A DNA stretch of 64,000 bases from JBBTCX01 sp964494205 (GTDB taxonomy: Bacteria; Planctomycetota; Phycisphaerae; UBA1845): NCBI GenBank assembly GCA_964494205.1, contig CAZBRD010000020.1, positions 1 to 64,000 of the forward strand. Reading direction: 5' to 3'. Below are positions 8,570 through 18,048 of the stretch, piece by piece. Made by a program: the position numbers and the translations under genes. Below the pieces are notes generated by a model. It was given only the letters and a program-made list of their open reading frames with translations, made no database searches and was not told the origin of the DNA. Each line of letters begins with the position of its first letter. Position 1 is the stretch's first letter.

Positions 8570-9016
8570 CTATTGCCCCGCCTGATACGCCTTCTCTCTC
8601 GTCTCTTCCGCCCGGTTCACCACTTCCTCTGCTGTCGGGATCTCTTGCGGCTCAAGATCGAAGTGTCGCGCTCGTCGGTCGTGAACTTCCCAAGGCCAAA
8701 GCACTTCGACGAAGAAATCGAGCGGTACGATCTGATACCACGGCGCGTCAATCTGCCAGTTGGACTCGACTGTCTTGTAACCTTCCTTGCGAATCACCAC
8801 GTCATAGTCGCCATACCAAAGGAAATCCGTCGAAACCTGGCTACGGCCGATTTCTTGATCGTTGAGGTACACGCGAGCGTTCGGCGGCTCGGTCGTAATG
8901 GTGATTGTCCGACGGATACATGCGGAATTTGAAACGAGGCAAAATGTCAGAGCGCATAAAGCTACTAAAGGCGTGACCGATGCCTGAACAGGATTTCTAA
9001 CTACTCGACGTTGCAT
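8570..9016 (-). CDS. PEGA-domain lipoprotein
   Basis: The 148-residue product has an N-terminal hydrophobic signal ending in SNSAC, a plausible though imperfect lipobox. A PEGA domain follows, with the pattern ITTEPPNARVYLNDQEIG and a DYDVVIRKEGY strand. PEGA domains are found in surface or envelope proteins of planctomycetes and are thought to bind wall or surface components. The C-terminal 30 residues are charged and helical. The role is unknown but exported localisation is likely. Confidence 0.82.
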   Translation of the reverse strand: MQRRVVRNPVQASVTPLVALCALTFCLVSNSACIRRTITITTEPPNARVYLNDQEIGRSQVSTDFLWYGDYDVVIRKEGYKTVESNWQIDAPWYQIVPLDFFVEVLWPWEVHDRRARHFDLEPQEIPTAEEVVNRAEETREKAYQAGQ

Positions 9017-9202
9017 CCAATTTCTCCGCGCCAGCTGGTGTGCGTCAGCAGTTTCCGAAACGGATGATTGATAACGTAATCGTCGGATACCACTGACTCA
9101 CTAACCGCCGTCGCAAGGATGGCCACGGTAAGGCGATTCGTCAACTGTCTAGTTGGCGAATGATAAAGATATGAAGTCGATTACCGATTTAGGGATTGTA
9201 TC

Positions 9203-9637
9203 TTATCGATGCCCGTGCAAATATTCGTTCAGATACTCGATCGTTGTCTGCTGATCCGCCACTTCGCTCGCGAGGATATCGCCGGACGAAATCATTCCAT
9301 ACAGCCGACCATTTTCCACGACCGGTAAGTGGCGAATGCGTTTTTGCGACATCATCGCCCGGCATTCCGCCAACTTCGTGTCGCGACGACAGCACGCCAT
9401 CGGCGCCGTCATAACCTGTTCGACCGTCGTGGTGGCTGGATCTTTCCCTGCCGCCACGATTCGATTGAGAATGTCGCGTTCGGTGAAAATCCCGACCACG
9501 CGATCGCCGGTCGTCGCCACCACCGCGCCAATATGTCGCGCGTTCATGATCTTGGCTGCGTCAAGCACGCTGGCCTTAACATCGACAGTCGCTACATCCG
9601 TGCCTTTTTTGTCGAGAATGGATTGGGCTGTGGGCAT
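9203..9637 (-). CDS. Two-CBS-domain protein
   Basis: The 144-residue protein is essentially a Bateman module: CBS 1 at about residues 8-65 (VLDAAKIMNARHIGAVV, VGIFTERDIL) and CBS 2 at about 75-132 (MSQKRIRHLPVVENGRLYGMISSGDIL). Such modules bind adenine nucleotides and sense energy state, usually acting on a partner protein. The start is supported by GGGAG upstream of the ATG. The next gene upstream is a hemerythrin-type protein, but the 110-base gap does not establish an operon. Confidence 0.9.
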   Translation of the reverse strand: MPTAQSILDKKGTDVATVDVKASVLDAAKIMNARHIGAVVATTGDRVVGIFTERDILNRIVAAGKDPATTTVEQVMTAPMACCRRDTKLAECRAMMSQKRIRHLPVVENGRLYGMISSGDILASEVADQQTTIEYLNEYLHGHR

Positions 9638-9747
9638 GTGATGATCTCCCTTTCGCCCCGCATTGTCCGTCGCGCCGCGCGATGTTGCAACACGAAAATC
9701 CGCTAGTAAACAACATTCCTCGCGACCAATAAGAACGCACCGTCCAC

Positions 9748-10200
9748 TCAGTCCTTTTCGCCAAATTCCTGGCCATAGGCAAACGTCATGAGCCGTGTTT
9801 CTTCGTTCTCATGATGCTCCACGTAGGAAAGCAACTGACCGATCCGATGGCAGCAGTCTCGCGCCAGCAAATGGTCATGATCCTGCAAATCTCCCAGCGT
9901 TTGATAGATCCCGTCCATGATTTTCATCAGCTCTTCGTGCTCATGGCCAAGTCTGTCCAACTCCTTAACCAATGCAGGAAGTTGCAGCGCGACATTTGCC
10001 ATGTACCCATCGACTTCTTCCAGTGCCATGTGTTTGGTCATGTGCGCCCGGAAGTGTTCGAACTTTGGAAAGACGGTTTCCACCCACGGCTTCAGGTTTA
10101 CCCGTGGAACGACAGCCGTCTCTTGCCGCAACTCATCAATGAGGCGCTCGACGATGTCGTGTTCTTTCTTGATCACCCGTGCCGTTTCCTGCTGAATCAT
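9748..10200 (-). CDS. Hemerythrin HHE-domain protein
   Basis: The 150-residue all-helical protein has histidines and acids spaced as in HHE cation-binding proteins: H14, H49, H53, H57 with E61, H86 and H88 with E89, and H129/H130 with E133. These likely form a di-iron site for binding oxygen, nitric oxide or iron. GGAAGGAG lies just upstream of the ATG. Two cysteines (C116, C117) sit in a DCCHR stretch and are unusual for a simple hemerythrin. Whether it is a sensor, a repair factor or a storage protein cannot be told. Confidence 0.8.
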   Translation of the reverse strand: MIQQETARVIKKEHDIVERLIDELRQETAVVPRVNLKPWVETVFPKFEHFRAHMTKHMALEEVDGYMANVALQLPALVKELDRLGHEHEELMKIMDGIYQTLGDLQDHDHLLARDCCHRIGQLLSYVEHHENEETRLMTFAYGQEFGEKD

Positions 10201-10804
10201 ACTTCGACTCCTTCCGCGGCGGACGCTCCGCTCCGCCGCTCTCTGGTATAGCCGGTCTTCAGGGGCGATTTCGATACATCGTGAAATTCCCTTCTAATCT
10301 TAGGGAACGAGTTATTGAGATGCTAGAAACGCCGGAATTCAGCGATTTGTTAAGTCCGCGTGCCTAATCGAGTTGCCACCATCATCTGCGGATATCACAG
10401 GCCCGGAAAAACAGAACGATCACGATCGAAGTTTTTGGGCAGAGCTTATTGGAGGCGTACTCATGAGAAAAATGGTGAGCCCATTTCGATGTAGCCAAAT
10501 AGTCACTCTTAATGTTGCGAGGGATTCTGCGTGAAAAGAATTTTCTGGTGCAGGAAGCATGCAAGAATCCGCATTTTCAACGCACCAGCGGCATATACAC
10601 TCTGCACGACGCAAAAAAGTGCAAGTCCACGACCTCGATTTCGAGCCAAAAATCACGTTCGTGCAGAAGAATGAAACGATACGCAGCAGGAAACGCAGGC
10701 TTACGATAAGCTTTGTGCAATCGCATTCCAGCAACATAACATTACATGGGACGCAGCATCGGGTTGTCCGCACTGCACAAGACAGGAAAACAAAGGAGTT
10801 TCAA
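10201..10804. other. 604-base gene-poor region with a possible cupredoxin remnant
   Basis: No convincing intact gene is visible. A plus-strand frame (from an ATG at 10559) reads directly into the cupredoxin gene. Near 10615-10680 it contains VQVHDLDFEPKITF, which resembles the first two strands of that cupredoxin (VFMQGIAFDPETITI). After this the frame turns basic and the similarity stops, with no copper ligands. It may be a decayed partial duplication or coincidence. The rest of the region appears to hold only the upstream signals of the flanking genes. Confidence 0.3.
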
Positions 10805-11200
10805 ATGGTCCGTTGGTCGCTTGCGGTAATTCGCACACGCTATTTCGTCGCGCTTGGGATCGCATCAATGAGTTTGATTCAAACAGCCTGCACGCCCGCA
10901 GCCACGCCCGGCGAAAACGAAGTGTTCATGCAGGGAATTGCATTCGATCCCGAAACGATCACGATCGAAGTAGGCGATACGGTTACTTGGACGAACAGGG
11001 ACCTCGTTGCACACACCGCAACATCCGGCAACCCCGACGACGATGATTTCGGCACAATCTTTCGCTCCGAACGGCTTTCGCGTGGAGAGACATTTTCGTT
11101 CACGTTTACCGAAGCCGGCGACTACGAATACTTCTGCGAACCGCACGCGAACACGATGTTCGGCGCGCACGTGATAGTAGTCGAGCCGGACGGCGGTTGA
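10805..11200 (+). CDS. Plastocyanin-like cupredoxin, secreted
   Basis: AAGGAG just upstream supports the ATG at 10805, giving 131 residues. The N-terminus has a signal-like hydrophobic stretch ending LIQTAC. The cupredoxin domain follows: FDPETITIEVGDTVTWTNRD, then LVAHTAT with the first copper-binding His, and a C-terminal YFCEPHANTMFG supplying Cys, His and Met, a complete type-1 copper set. It is likely a periplasmic electron carrier or copper-binding protein. The frame stays open upstream to 10559, but that part does not look like a signal peptide. Confidence 0.9.
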   Translation: MVRWSLAVIRTRYFVALGIASMSLIQTACTPAATPGENEVFMQGIAFDPETITIEVGDTVTWTNRDLVAHTATSGNPDDDDFGTIFRSERLSRGETFSFTFTEAGDYEYFCEPHANTMFGAHVIVVEPDGG

Positions 11201-11226
11201 TGAGGATTGACTGTGATGCATACCAT

Positions 11227-11245
11227 CCCCCCTTAGCAAGGGGGG
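11227..11245 (+). repeat. C6/G6 hairpin, possible terminator of the cupredoxin gene
   Basis: CCCCCCTT (11227-11234) and AAGGGGGG (11238-11245) form an 8-bp perfect stem with an AGC loop, 26 bases after the cupredoxin stop. The same arms recur at 49128-49146, so this is probably a dispersed repeat. No T tract follows on the plus strand. Confidence 0.6.
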
Positions 11246-11293
11246 ACTGAGGGGGGTCTAAGCAGCGTACCTGGTCGCAAATCGGCTTGCATG

Positions 11294-12823
11294 TCACAAT
11301 CGCCGATCAAGTCGCCGATAGTGGATAGCCTCCATGACTTGTTCGGTCGTGATGTTGTCGGAATTCTCGATGTCGGCAATAGTGCGAGCAATTCGCAGAA
11401 CTTTGTCGTGCGCCCGTGCCGACAAGCCCAGCTCATTCATCGCTTGCAGCAGCGCCTGCTCACCGAGTTTATCGAGTTGACAATGTTCGCGCAGCGACTT
11501 GCCACTGATGCGGCTATTCGTCACGGTCGATTGATCGCCGAAGCGTTGCCGTTGTCTCTGCCGTGCTCGTTGCACTTGTTCGCGCATGGTGGACGACCCC
11601 GTCCCATCCTTGACGCTGCGAAGCTCCGTGAACGGCACGCCCGGCACTTCGATATGAATGTCGATTCGATCAATCAACGGCCCGCTGATCCTCGACAAAT
11701 ATCGCTCAATCTGAATAGGCGTGCATTTGCAACTGCGTCGGGAGTCAGTCAAGTAGCCGCAGGGGCAGGGGTTCATGGCCGCCATCAATAGGAATGATGC
11801 AGGAAATGTGATAGTCGAGTGCGAACGCGCAATCGTGACCACAGCGTCTTCAAGCGGTTGACGCAGTGACTCGAGAGCCGTCCGCGAAAACTCAGGAAAC
11901 TCATCGAGGAACAAGACGCCGTGATGTGCCAGAGAAACTTCTCCTGCTTGCGGAACCGTCCCTCCGCCGACAAGCGCGGGCGTGCTAGCCGAGTGGTGGG
12001 GTGTTCGCACCGGTCTCGTCGCCAGCAGCGACTGACCGGGTTTCAGTTCGCCGGAGACGGAATGTATCCGCGTTGTCTCCAGAGACTCAGCCATCGAGAG
12101 AGGCGGCAGTATGGTCGGCACTCGCTTGGCCAGCATCGTTTTTCCCGAACCCGGCGGGCCGATGAGCAACACATTATGAGCACCCGCACAAGCAATCGTC
12201 AGCGCTCGCTTCACGGCCTCCTGTCCGCGCACATCGGCGAAGTCGACGTCGTAATGCGAGGCCGCCGCAAACACAGATCCGAGATCAACTGTCGCTGGTT
12301 CGAGCTTCAACTTTCCGGCGAGGAAGCCCGTGGCCTGTGTCAGCGATTCAACGGGAATAACTTCAAGGTTTTGAACGACAGCGGCCTCGGAAGAGTTTTC
12401 CGCGGGCACGATGATCCCGCGAAACCCGCATTTCTGTGCCAGCAGCGCGGACGACAAAACACCACGGGTGGGCCGAACTCGCCCGTCGAGCGCGAGTTCT
12501 CCGGTAATCAGATAGGAGTCGGCACATTCTGAAACGATGTCGCCATTGGCCAACAGAATCGCGAGCGCGATGGGAAGGTCGAACGCATTGCCTTCCTTTC
12601 GCAAATCCGCCGGCGCCAGGTTGATGACCGTCTTGTATCGAGGAAACGAGTAGCCGGAGTTGTACAGCGAGCTCTTAACCCGCTCGACGCTCTCTTTCAC
12701 TGCGGCATCGGGGAGCCCGACAACGACGGTTCCTGAGAAGCCGCCCTTCGAGACGTCGACCTCGACTTCCACGAGCTGGGCTTCGATGCCAAAAAATGTC
12801 GCACACTGTAAACGCGAGACCAT
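11294..12823 (-). CDS. comM: YifB/ComM-family Mg-chelatase-like AAA ATPase
   Basis: The 509-residue product has the YifB arrangement: an N-terminal Lon-protease-like fold domain (FGIEAQLVEVEVDVSKG to about residue 170), an AAA+ core with Walker A GPPGSGKTMLAKR and a Walker B in HHGVLFLDEFPEF, then CPCGY and C-terminal RISGPLIDRIDIHIEVP and SARAHDKVLRIARTIADI segments. In Vibrio, ComM is a helicase that promotes branch migration during natural transformation; many non-competent bacteria also carry it. The gene stands alone here with no other competence genes in view. Confidence 0.93.
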   Translation of the reverse strand: MVSRLQCATFFGIEAQLVEVEVDVSKGGFSGTVVVGLPDAAVKESVERVKSSLYNSGYSFPRYKTVINLAPADLRKEGNAFDLPIALAILLANGDIVSECADSYLITGELALDGRVRPTRGVLSSALLAQKCGFRGIIVPAENSSEAAVVQNLEVIPVESLTQATGFLAGKLKLEPATVDLGSVFAAASHYDVDFADVRGQEAVKRALTIACAGAHNVLLIGPPGSGKTMLAKRVPTILPPLSMAESLETTRIHSVSGELKPGQSLLATRPVRTPHHSASTPALVGGGTVPQAGEVSLAHHGVLFLDEFPEFSRTALESLRQPLEDAVVTIARSHSTITFPASFLLMAAMNPCPCGYLTDSRRSCKCTPIQIERYLSRISGPLIDRIDIHIEVPGVPFTELRSVKDGTGSSTMREQVQRARQRQRQRFGDQSTVTNSRISGKSLREHCQLDKLGEQALLQAMNELGLSARAHDKVLRIARTIADIENSDNITTEQVMEAIHYRRLDRRL

Positions 12824-12969
12824 GGACCGGGATTGTAGCGGAACTCATACGCCTATGTGAATCATAGAATTCAAAGATCACAAACGGCATCAAGACACGC
12901 CTGAAGTGTGGCCATGTGAGATCTACCAGCTACGAACTGGCGAAAGTTCGGGGTATTATTAAGGGCTCA

Positions 12970-13659
12970 ATGCAAAACGAACTTTCGACAGGCACTCGTA
13001 CAAACGAACCTGCAAGCAACGAGCGGACACCGTGTCCTCTTTGTGGCAGCAGTAATCATTCACTTGTCCATCGCGATACGACTCGACATTACTATCAATG
13101 CTTGGAATGCAGCCTTATCTTTGTGCCGCCGAATGAACGTCTCGACGCGTCTCAAGAAAAAGCTCGCTATGACTTTCATCAAAACGATCCTGACGATTCG
13201 CGCTATCGAAAGTTTCTGTTTCCTTTGGCTGAATCAGTGATCAAGCATACGACAGTTGGCGCACTCGGACTCGATTTTGGCTGCGGACCTGGACCTGCCT
13301 TGGCGGCCATGCTCCGTGAGTCTGGTCGCGCGGTTGAATTGTACGACCCGTATTACCAACCCAACGAGCACGCCTGGTCCCAAACGTATGATTTCATTAC
13401 CGCGTCAGAGGTTTTCGAACACTTATTTAACCCGCGAAAAGAACTCGACCGACTATTCGCGGCCTTGCGCCCCGGCGGCATCTTGGCTGTCATGACGCGC
13501 TTCGCGCCCGCGATAGCCGAATTTCCATCCTGGTACTACATTCGCGATGATACGCACGTTTGCTTCTACAACCGCGATGTATTCAACTTCATCGCAGGCC
13601 GATGGCAAGCGACCATATCGTTTCCTATGGATAATATTGCTATCTTCGTACGCCGCTAA
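12970..13659 (+). CDS. SAM-dependent methyltransferase with N-terminal zinc ribbon
   Basis: From the ATG at 12970 the product is 229 residues. It begins with a two-CxxC zinc-ribbon-like stretch (CPLC and CLEC, about 18 residues apart), then a class I methyltransferase fold with LGLDFGCGPGPAL as the SAM-binding glycine loop and a FEHLFNPRKELDRLFAALRPGG motif. This matches small methyltransferases often found with polysaccharide or secondary-metabolite genes, but the target here is unknown. A start at 12916 would add 18 residues and cannot be excluded. Confidence 0.85.
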   Translation: MQNELSTGTRTNEPASNERTPCPLCGSSNHSLVHRDTTRHYYQCLECSLIFVPPNERLDASQEKARYDFHQNDPDDSRYRKFLFPLAESVIKHTTVGALGLDFGCGPGPALAAMLRESGRAVELYDPYYQPNEHAWSQTYDFITASEVFEHLFNPRKELDRLFAALRPGGILAVMTRFAPAIAEFPSWYYIRDDTHVCFYNRDVFNFIAGRWQATISFPMDNIAIFVRR

Positions 13660-13751
13660 CTGTCGGATTGAAGTCGTGAACAGAGTGTCGTCACATTAGG
13701 CGACACTGCTTTTAACAATTTCGCCTGATCTCGCCCAATGGAGCGCCGACA

Positions 13752-15371
13752 TCATGTAGCCGCGCGATGCTTCCCGAAATGACTCGCGAATGGAATGTCC
13801 GAAAGAGCAATTTGTTTGTTCTTTTGCTCGAAATGCCGCGCATCCCAAATCGTTGAAAAAAGCAATACCTTTTGTTCCTCCGAATCGGTCGCGAAGACAG
13901 TTCCACCGAACAAGAGCAGTTTTTCAAGTTCTTCAGCAGGAACCTGCGGGTCCACCCAGCGCATGACTTCCCAGGGCGCCGACTGCAATCGTGATTCCGC
14001 GCCATACTCGGTTTCTAAACGGTATCGAACAACGTCGAACTGCAACGGACCGACGGCGGCAAGTAACGGTACGGTACGTGCCGGTCCCTCAACTTGAAGC
14101 GACTGGATGACACCTTCCTGCAGCAACTGATCGAGGCCGGCACGAAAACGCTTCAATTGAGAAGTGGTCGCGTAATGCAGATAGGCAAAACACTCGGGCG
14201 CGAATCGGGGAATTTCGTCGAATACGATGTTCGGATTCTCGGAGAGCGTGTCGCCGATTCGGAAATCCGAATGGCCCACTAGTCCAATCACGTCGCCCGC
14301 ATAGGCTTGGTCAACGGTCTCTCGTTCGCGGGCGAAGAGTTTGTGGGAACTGGACAAACGCACCGTCCGTCCCAGGCGAACATGGCGAACGCTCATGTCG
14401 CGCTGAAATTTCCCTGAGCAAATGCGGATGAACGCAATTCGATCGCGGTGTTTGGGGTCCATGTTCGCCTGAATCTTGAAAACAAAGCCTGAAAATTCCT
14501 CCCGATCGGGTTCAACGAGCACATCTCCTGCGAAACGAGCACGCGGCGGCGAGGAATGCTCGAGAAACGAATCGAGCAGCAACTGCACACCAAAGTTGTT
14601 GCTGGCGCTGCCGAAGTAGACCGGCGTCAACTCGCCTGCAAGAATGGCCTTCTCGTCGAAACCTGCGGCAGCTGCGTCAAGAATTCCCAATTCACCAACT
14701 GCTGCCTGGTAAACGTCGTCACCAACTTCATCGCGTACGGATTTGTCGCTGAGGGAAGATACTGTGACTGGTGCCCGATACGAACCTCCGGGAACCTTCT
14801 CAAAAAGGTGAACCTGTCGTGCCTGCCGATCGAACACGCCGCGAAAGGCAGCACCAGTTCCAAACGGCCAGTTGGCTGCATAAGCATGAATGCCGAGCAC
14901 ATTCTCGAGTTCATCGAGTAGTTCAAACGGATCCTTGGTTGGCCGGTCAAGCTTGTTCATGAACGTAAAGATCGGTACACCGCGACGCCGACAAACTTCG
15001 AACAACTTCCGAGTCTGAGCTTCAATACCCTTAGCGGCGTCAATCACCATCACCACGGCGTCCACTGCGGTGAGTACCCGGTAAGTATCTTCCGAAAAGT
15101 CCTTGTGGCCCGGTGTATCGAGCAAGTTGATTGCGTAACCCCGGTACTCAAATTGCAGCACCGTTGAGCTGATAGAGATGCCGCGCTTGCGCTCCAGCTC
15201 CATCCAGTCAGAAGTGGTCGCACGCTGGTTTTTTCGCGATGGGATCGAACCGGCCAGATTGACCGCGCCGCCGTACAGCAAGAACTTCTCTGTCAGCGTC
15301 GTCTTTCCGGCGTCCGGGTGAGAGATGATCGCAAACGTCCGACGCCGAGAGATTTCCTTGCCTAGACTCAT
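13752..15371 (-). CDS. prfC: Peptide chain release factor 3
   Basis: At 539 residues with GTPase motifs ISHPDAGKTTLTE (P-loop), RGISISST (G2) and DTPGHKDFSEDTYR (G3), plus NKLDRPTKDPFELLDELE, this is RF3. The SEDTYR sequence and the C-terminal domain distinguish it from EF-G and TypA. RF3 helps RF1 and RF2 leave the ribosome after peptide release. The gene is monocistronic by appearance. Confidence 0.95.
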   Translation of the reverse strand: MSLGKEISRRRTFAIISHPDAGKTTLTEKFLLYGGAVNLAGSIPSRKNQRATTSDWMELERKRGISISSTVLQFEYRGYAINLLDTPGHKDFSEDTYRVLTAVDAVVMVIDAAKGIEAQTRKLFEVCRRRGVPIFTFMNKLDRPTKDPFELLDELENVLGIHAYAANWPFGTGAAFRGVFDRQARQVHLFEKVPGGSYRAPVTVSSLSDKSVRDEVGDDVYQAAVGELGILDAAAAGFDEKAILAGELTPVYFGSASNNFGVQLLLDSFLEHSSPPRARFAGDVLVEPDREEFSGFVFKIQANMDPKHRDRIAFIRICSGKFQRDMSVRHVRLGRTVRLSSSHKLFARERETVDQAYAGDVIGLVGHSDFRIGDTLSENPNIVFDEIPRFAPECFAYLHYATTSQLKRFRAGLDQLLQEGVIQSLQVEGPARTVPLLAAVGPLQFDVVRYRLETEYGAESRLQSAPWEVMRWVDPQVPAEELEKLLLFGGTVFATDSEEQKVLLFSTIWDARHFEQKNKQIALSDIPFASHFGKHRAAT

Positions 15372-15531
15372 GTTAATTCCAGCTAACTTTTCTCACTTCA
15401 AACACACGAATGCCTGAAGAATAGTGTTTTCAATCGGATTATGCACCCCTGACATGTGCTCATGGCAGACTACGGCATAGTCTGCACAACACCACTGGTG
15501 GTTTTCTGCTTGTATCGCTTGTAGGGTTGCC

Positions 15532-16038
15532 TCAATACGACAAGCCATTCTTCCGCAAATGAACGTAGGGCTTCGCACCCTCTTTGGCGGCTGCCTTCAT
15601 TACCTGTCCAACCACCAGCGTGTGATCGGCGCAATCAATTCGATTGACCACTTTGCAGCCGAGATGAGCGACGCACGCAGAAAGCTGTGGCCCGAATTCG
15701 GTGGGTGCGATTTCCAGTCCCGAAAAGGCCTCGTCCTCCGGCCCGAACCCACGCCCGAAGTGCTTGAACATGGCAGCCGGTTCGTCGCTGATGACGTTCA
15801 ACAGGAACCGCCCCGCGCCCTCGATCATGTCAATGACGTGTCGCCCGGACTTCACGCAGACGGTCATGAGCGGCGGATCGAAGGCGGCTTGTTGAATCCA
15901 GGAAAGTAGTATCCCCGTGGACTTGCCGGCGTGCTCGACCGTCAGGATGGAACAGCCGCTGGGAACCCTGCCAATCGCCGCGCCGATGGCTGCTGGTTCC
16001 GCACTCAAATTGCAATCCGCCATGTCGAAAACCCTCAT
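15532..16038 (-). CDS. Flavin reductase-like FMN-binding protein
   Basis: From the ATG at 16038 (MRVFDMADC) the product is 168 residues of the split-barrel flavin reductase family. Visible features are an early AIGRVPSGCSILTVEHAG strand pair, FDPPLMTVCVKSGRHV, a GRFLLNVISDEP motif, and a C-terminal ADHTLVVGQV strand. Members pass electrons from NAD(P)H to free flavin, or act in redox protection. The reading frame opens 28 codons upstream, but that stretch is atypical. Confidence 0.85.
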   Translation of the reverse strand: MRVFDMADCNLSAEPAAIGAAIGRVPSGCSILTVEHAGKSTGILLSWIQQAAFDPPLMTVCVKSGRHVIDMIEGAGRFLLNVISDEPAAMFKHFGRGFGPEDEAFSGLEIAPTEFGPQLSACVAHLGCKVVNRIDCADHTLVVGQVMKAAAKEGAKPYVHLRKNGLSY

Positions 16039-16169
16039 GTTATTGCATAACTTGTTGCCGTTTTGTCGATATGCTACCATGCGGCGGGTTCGGGTTGGAG
16101 CATCTCTTTCTCCAATCTTCAATTTGATAGGCGGTACATCCGCGAAGGATCATACGCGAGGAGTGCGCG

Positions 16170-16595
16170 GTGAGTAAGGAAAAAAGAGTCACGGTTCGGG
16201 CCTCGGCGGACGAGCAGATTTCGGCTTTCCTCGCCAACAAACCAGGTGTATTGGCCGACTTGTGTTCCGCACTTACCGAGCAACGGGTCAACATCCGCGC
16301 GATGTCCGTTCTGGACACGGTTGACATTGGTACCTTCCGCATGTTGGTCGACAATGTGACCATCGCGAAGGAAGCGCTTCGCGAAGCGGGTGCGGCCTAC
16401 GTCGTCACGCCCGTTATCACCATTCAGATTCCGAACAAGCCGGGGGCCTTCGCTCGCATAGCACGGGCGTTGGGCAACGCGGGAATCAATATCGATTACG
16501 TTTACGCCACGGCCCAACAGGGCACCGATCATTCGCTGGGCGTGTTCCGCGTTTCTGATCCGAAAGCGGCGCTGGAAATCCAGTTCGAGTTGTAA
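16170..16595 (+). CDS. Tandem ACT-domain protein
   Basis: The 141-residue protein has two ACT modules: about residues 14-70 (ISAFLANKPGVLADLCSALTEQRVNIRAMSV) and 80-141 (IQIPNKPGAFARIARALGNAGINIDYVYA). ACT domains bind amino acids and usually regulate a partner enzyme. The start is a GTG preceded by GAGGAG. No biosynthetic gene is adjacent, so the ligand is not indicated. Confidence 0.9.
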   Translation: MSKEKRVTVRASADEQISAFLANKPGVLADLCSALTEQRVNIRAMSVLDTVDIGTFRMLVDNVTIAKEALREAGAAYVVTPVITIQIPNKPGAFARIARALGNAGINIDYVYATAQQGTDHSLGVFRVSDPKAALEIQFEL

Positions 16596-16630
16596 CCTCG
16601 CGCTTCTTCTGCCTTCAATACTCTCCAACA

Positions 16631-17413
16631 TCATCGATTCGGTGCATAAACATCGAAGCGTGCGAGTTTGCTTCTTATCACATGGTGAACATCGGGGGCG
16701 AGCGGCGGTGAATGTCGTTGCCGCTTCACGACTACGCGCAGGCGAGCAATTTTTCTTGAGGCCTGTAGTAATTCACTTGCATCTGCATCGTCACCAACGA
16801 TTCGACGGCAAATATCCAGTTCTTTCTTGACTGCGACTTTTCGCCGACGGGCAGGATACATGGGGTCTAGATACACGACGTCGGGCCAATCGCGTTCCAT
16901 CAAATCTGCCAAGTAAGTTCGCGAGTCGCCATGCAGAACATTGACTCGCTCTGCGGCCTCACGAATGATGACCGAGCTTGATTTCCTCGCCCGCTGTAAC
17001 CCATCTTGCAGCAAATAGGCCATGATCGCAGATCGCTCCAACGCTCGGACTTCGCATCCGTGTATAGCAAGTACAAATGAATCGGCCCCGAAACCCGCGG
17101 TCGCATCGATAACGGTGGGGCGTTCGCGATGTGGATCGACCGCACGAAGTAGCGGATCGGTACTAGATGAATGGGCTCCTAATCGGCGTTTCGTCTCCGC
17201 GTCCGTGAAATTAACGAAGATGGGCGAGGATCGCGGATTCGTGCAATCTCTCAGTTCGATTCGCGAGTCGCTGACGGCGATAACCAGCTCAGCTGAAACG
17301 TCGGTTTCAACTGAGGCCTCGACTAATGGGCACGCCAGTTCCTTTGAAATCGATTCAGCCAGATTTCGACGCTCCAGAGACGATGAATCCAGAACAACCG
17401 CAACTCGATTCAT
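16631..17413 (-). CDS. rsmJ: 16S rRNA m2G1516 methyltransferase RsmJ-like
   Basis: The 260-residue product carries the RsmJ/YhiQ pattern: VIDATAGFGADSFVLA for SAM binding, an acidic ALERSAIMAYLLQDGLQRA segment, LHGDSRTYL and VYLDPMYPARRRK. RsmJ methylates G1516 (E. coli numbering) of 16S rRNA. Its ATG overlaps the stop of the upstream membrane protein by 4 nt, which places an RNA-modifying gene at the end of the exosortase operon, an odd combination. Confidence 0.85.
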   Translation of the reverse strand: MNRVAVVLDSSSLERRNLAESISKELACPLVEASVETDVSAELVIAVSDSRIELRDCTNPRSSPIFVNFTDAETKRRLGAHSSSTDPLLRAVDPHRERPTVIDATAGFGADSFVLAIHGCEVRALERSAIMAYLLQDGLQRARKSSSVIIREAAERVNVLHGDSRTYLADLMERDWPDVVYLDPMYPARRRKVAVKKELDICRRIVGDDADASELLQASRKIARLRVVVKRQRHSPPLAPDVHHVIRSKLARFDVYAPNR

Positions 17414-18048
17414 GGCTGCGGCTTTTCGTTTGTGATGAGGAGCTTCGTGTCGTCGCCGCGAAATGAAACGAGGATCCAGATGAAAAGGGGCGCAACATAA
17501 GCAGTCGCCGGCACGGTCGTAAGAATGTCGACAAGGACCGTCATCAACTTTGAACCGACGGGTCCGAATTTGAACAGTCCGTGGCGAGCATCGCTATGAA
17601 AAATCCCTAACAGTGCGACGATGAATCGAATCATGATGAATGCATGGATGAGAATCAATCCAACTAGCAGTGACCATAATCGTCGAGGCCAAGCCGTCGG
17701 AGTTACGAGGATGAGAGCCATAAGCACCACCGTCGGCATGTAACCAAGGTGTCGACTGCTGGTGCGCACCTTGTATACGTCGTCGATGCTCTGCAGATGT
17801 TCCTTGTTGGCAGCCTGAATTTGCACGTCGTGGTCGGGATCGTTTTCGAGTGGCGCATGTTTCACCTGCACAATCGCGCGCGTGCCGAACATCGGACCGT
17901 TGCCCCACATCTGGTAACTCGCGAAATTGGCGCAGGCGGAAAAGACACGTCCGTAGAGTTGCTCCAGTCCGGGCCAGCGGATCATAAAAACAGCGTACAG
18001 CGCAACAAGTAACACAAGAAATTTGATGATCGGTTTACGCGCTGACAT
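17410..18048 (-). CDS. Membrane protein paired with the exosortase
   Basis: The 212-residue product has one N-terminal transmembrane segment (about 7-24), a polar loop of ~75 residues (26-100) that is probably extracytoplasmic, and three more hydrophobic segments (about 103-118, 126-149 and 180-196). It begins inside the upstream exosortase gene (14-nt overlap) and ends in a 4-nt overlap with rsmJ, so the three are likely cotranscribed and coupled. No family is recognised. Its placement suggests it assists the exosortase, for example in substrate presentation or release, but this is inferred from position only. Confidence 0.72.
   Translation of the reverse strand: MSARKPIIKFLVLLVALYAVFMIRWPGLEQLYGRVFSACANFASYQMWGNGPMFGTRAIVQVKHAPLENDPDHDVQIQAANKEHLQSIDDVYKVRTSSRHLGYMPTVVLMALILVTPTAWPRRLWSLLVGLILIHAFIMIRFIVALLGIFHSDARHGLFKFGPVGSKLMTVLVDILTTVPATAYVAPLFIWILVSFRGDDTKLLITNEKPQP

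Noticed and set aside
10420..10773. Minus-strand frame of about 117 codons in the gene-poor region
   Set aside because: Very high Cys and Arg content, no RBS, and no plausible fold; likely chance.
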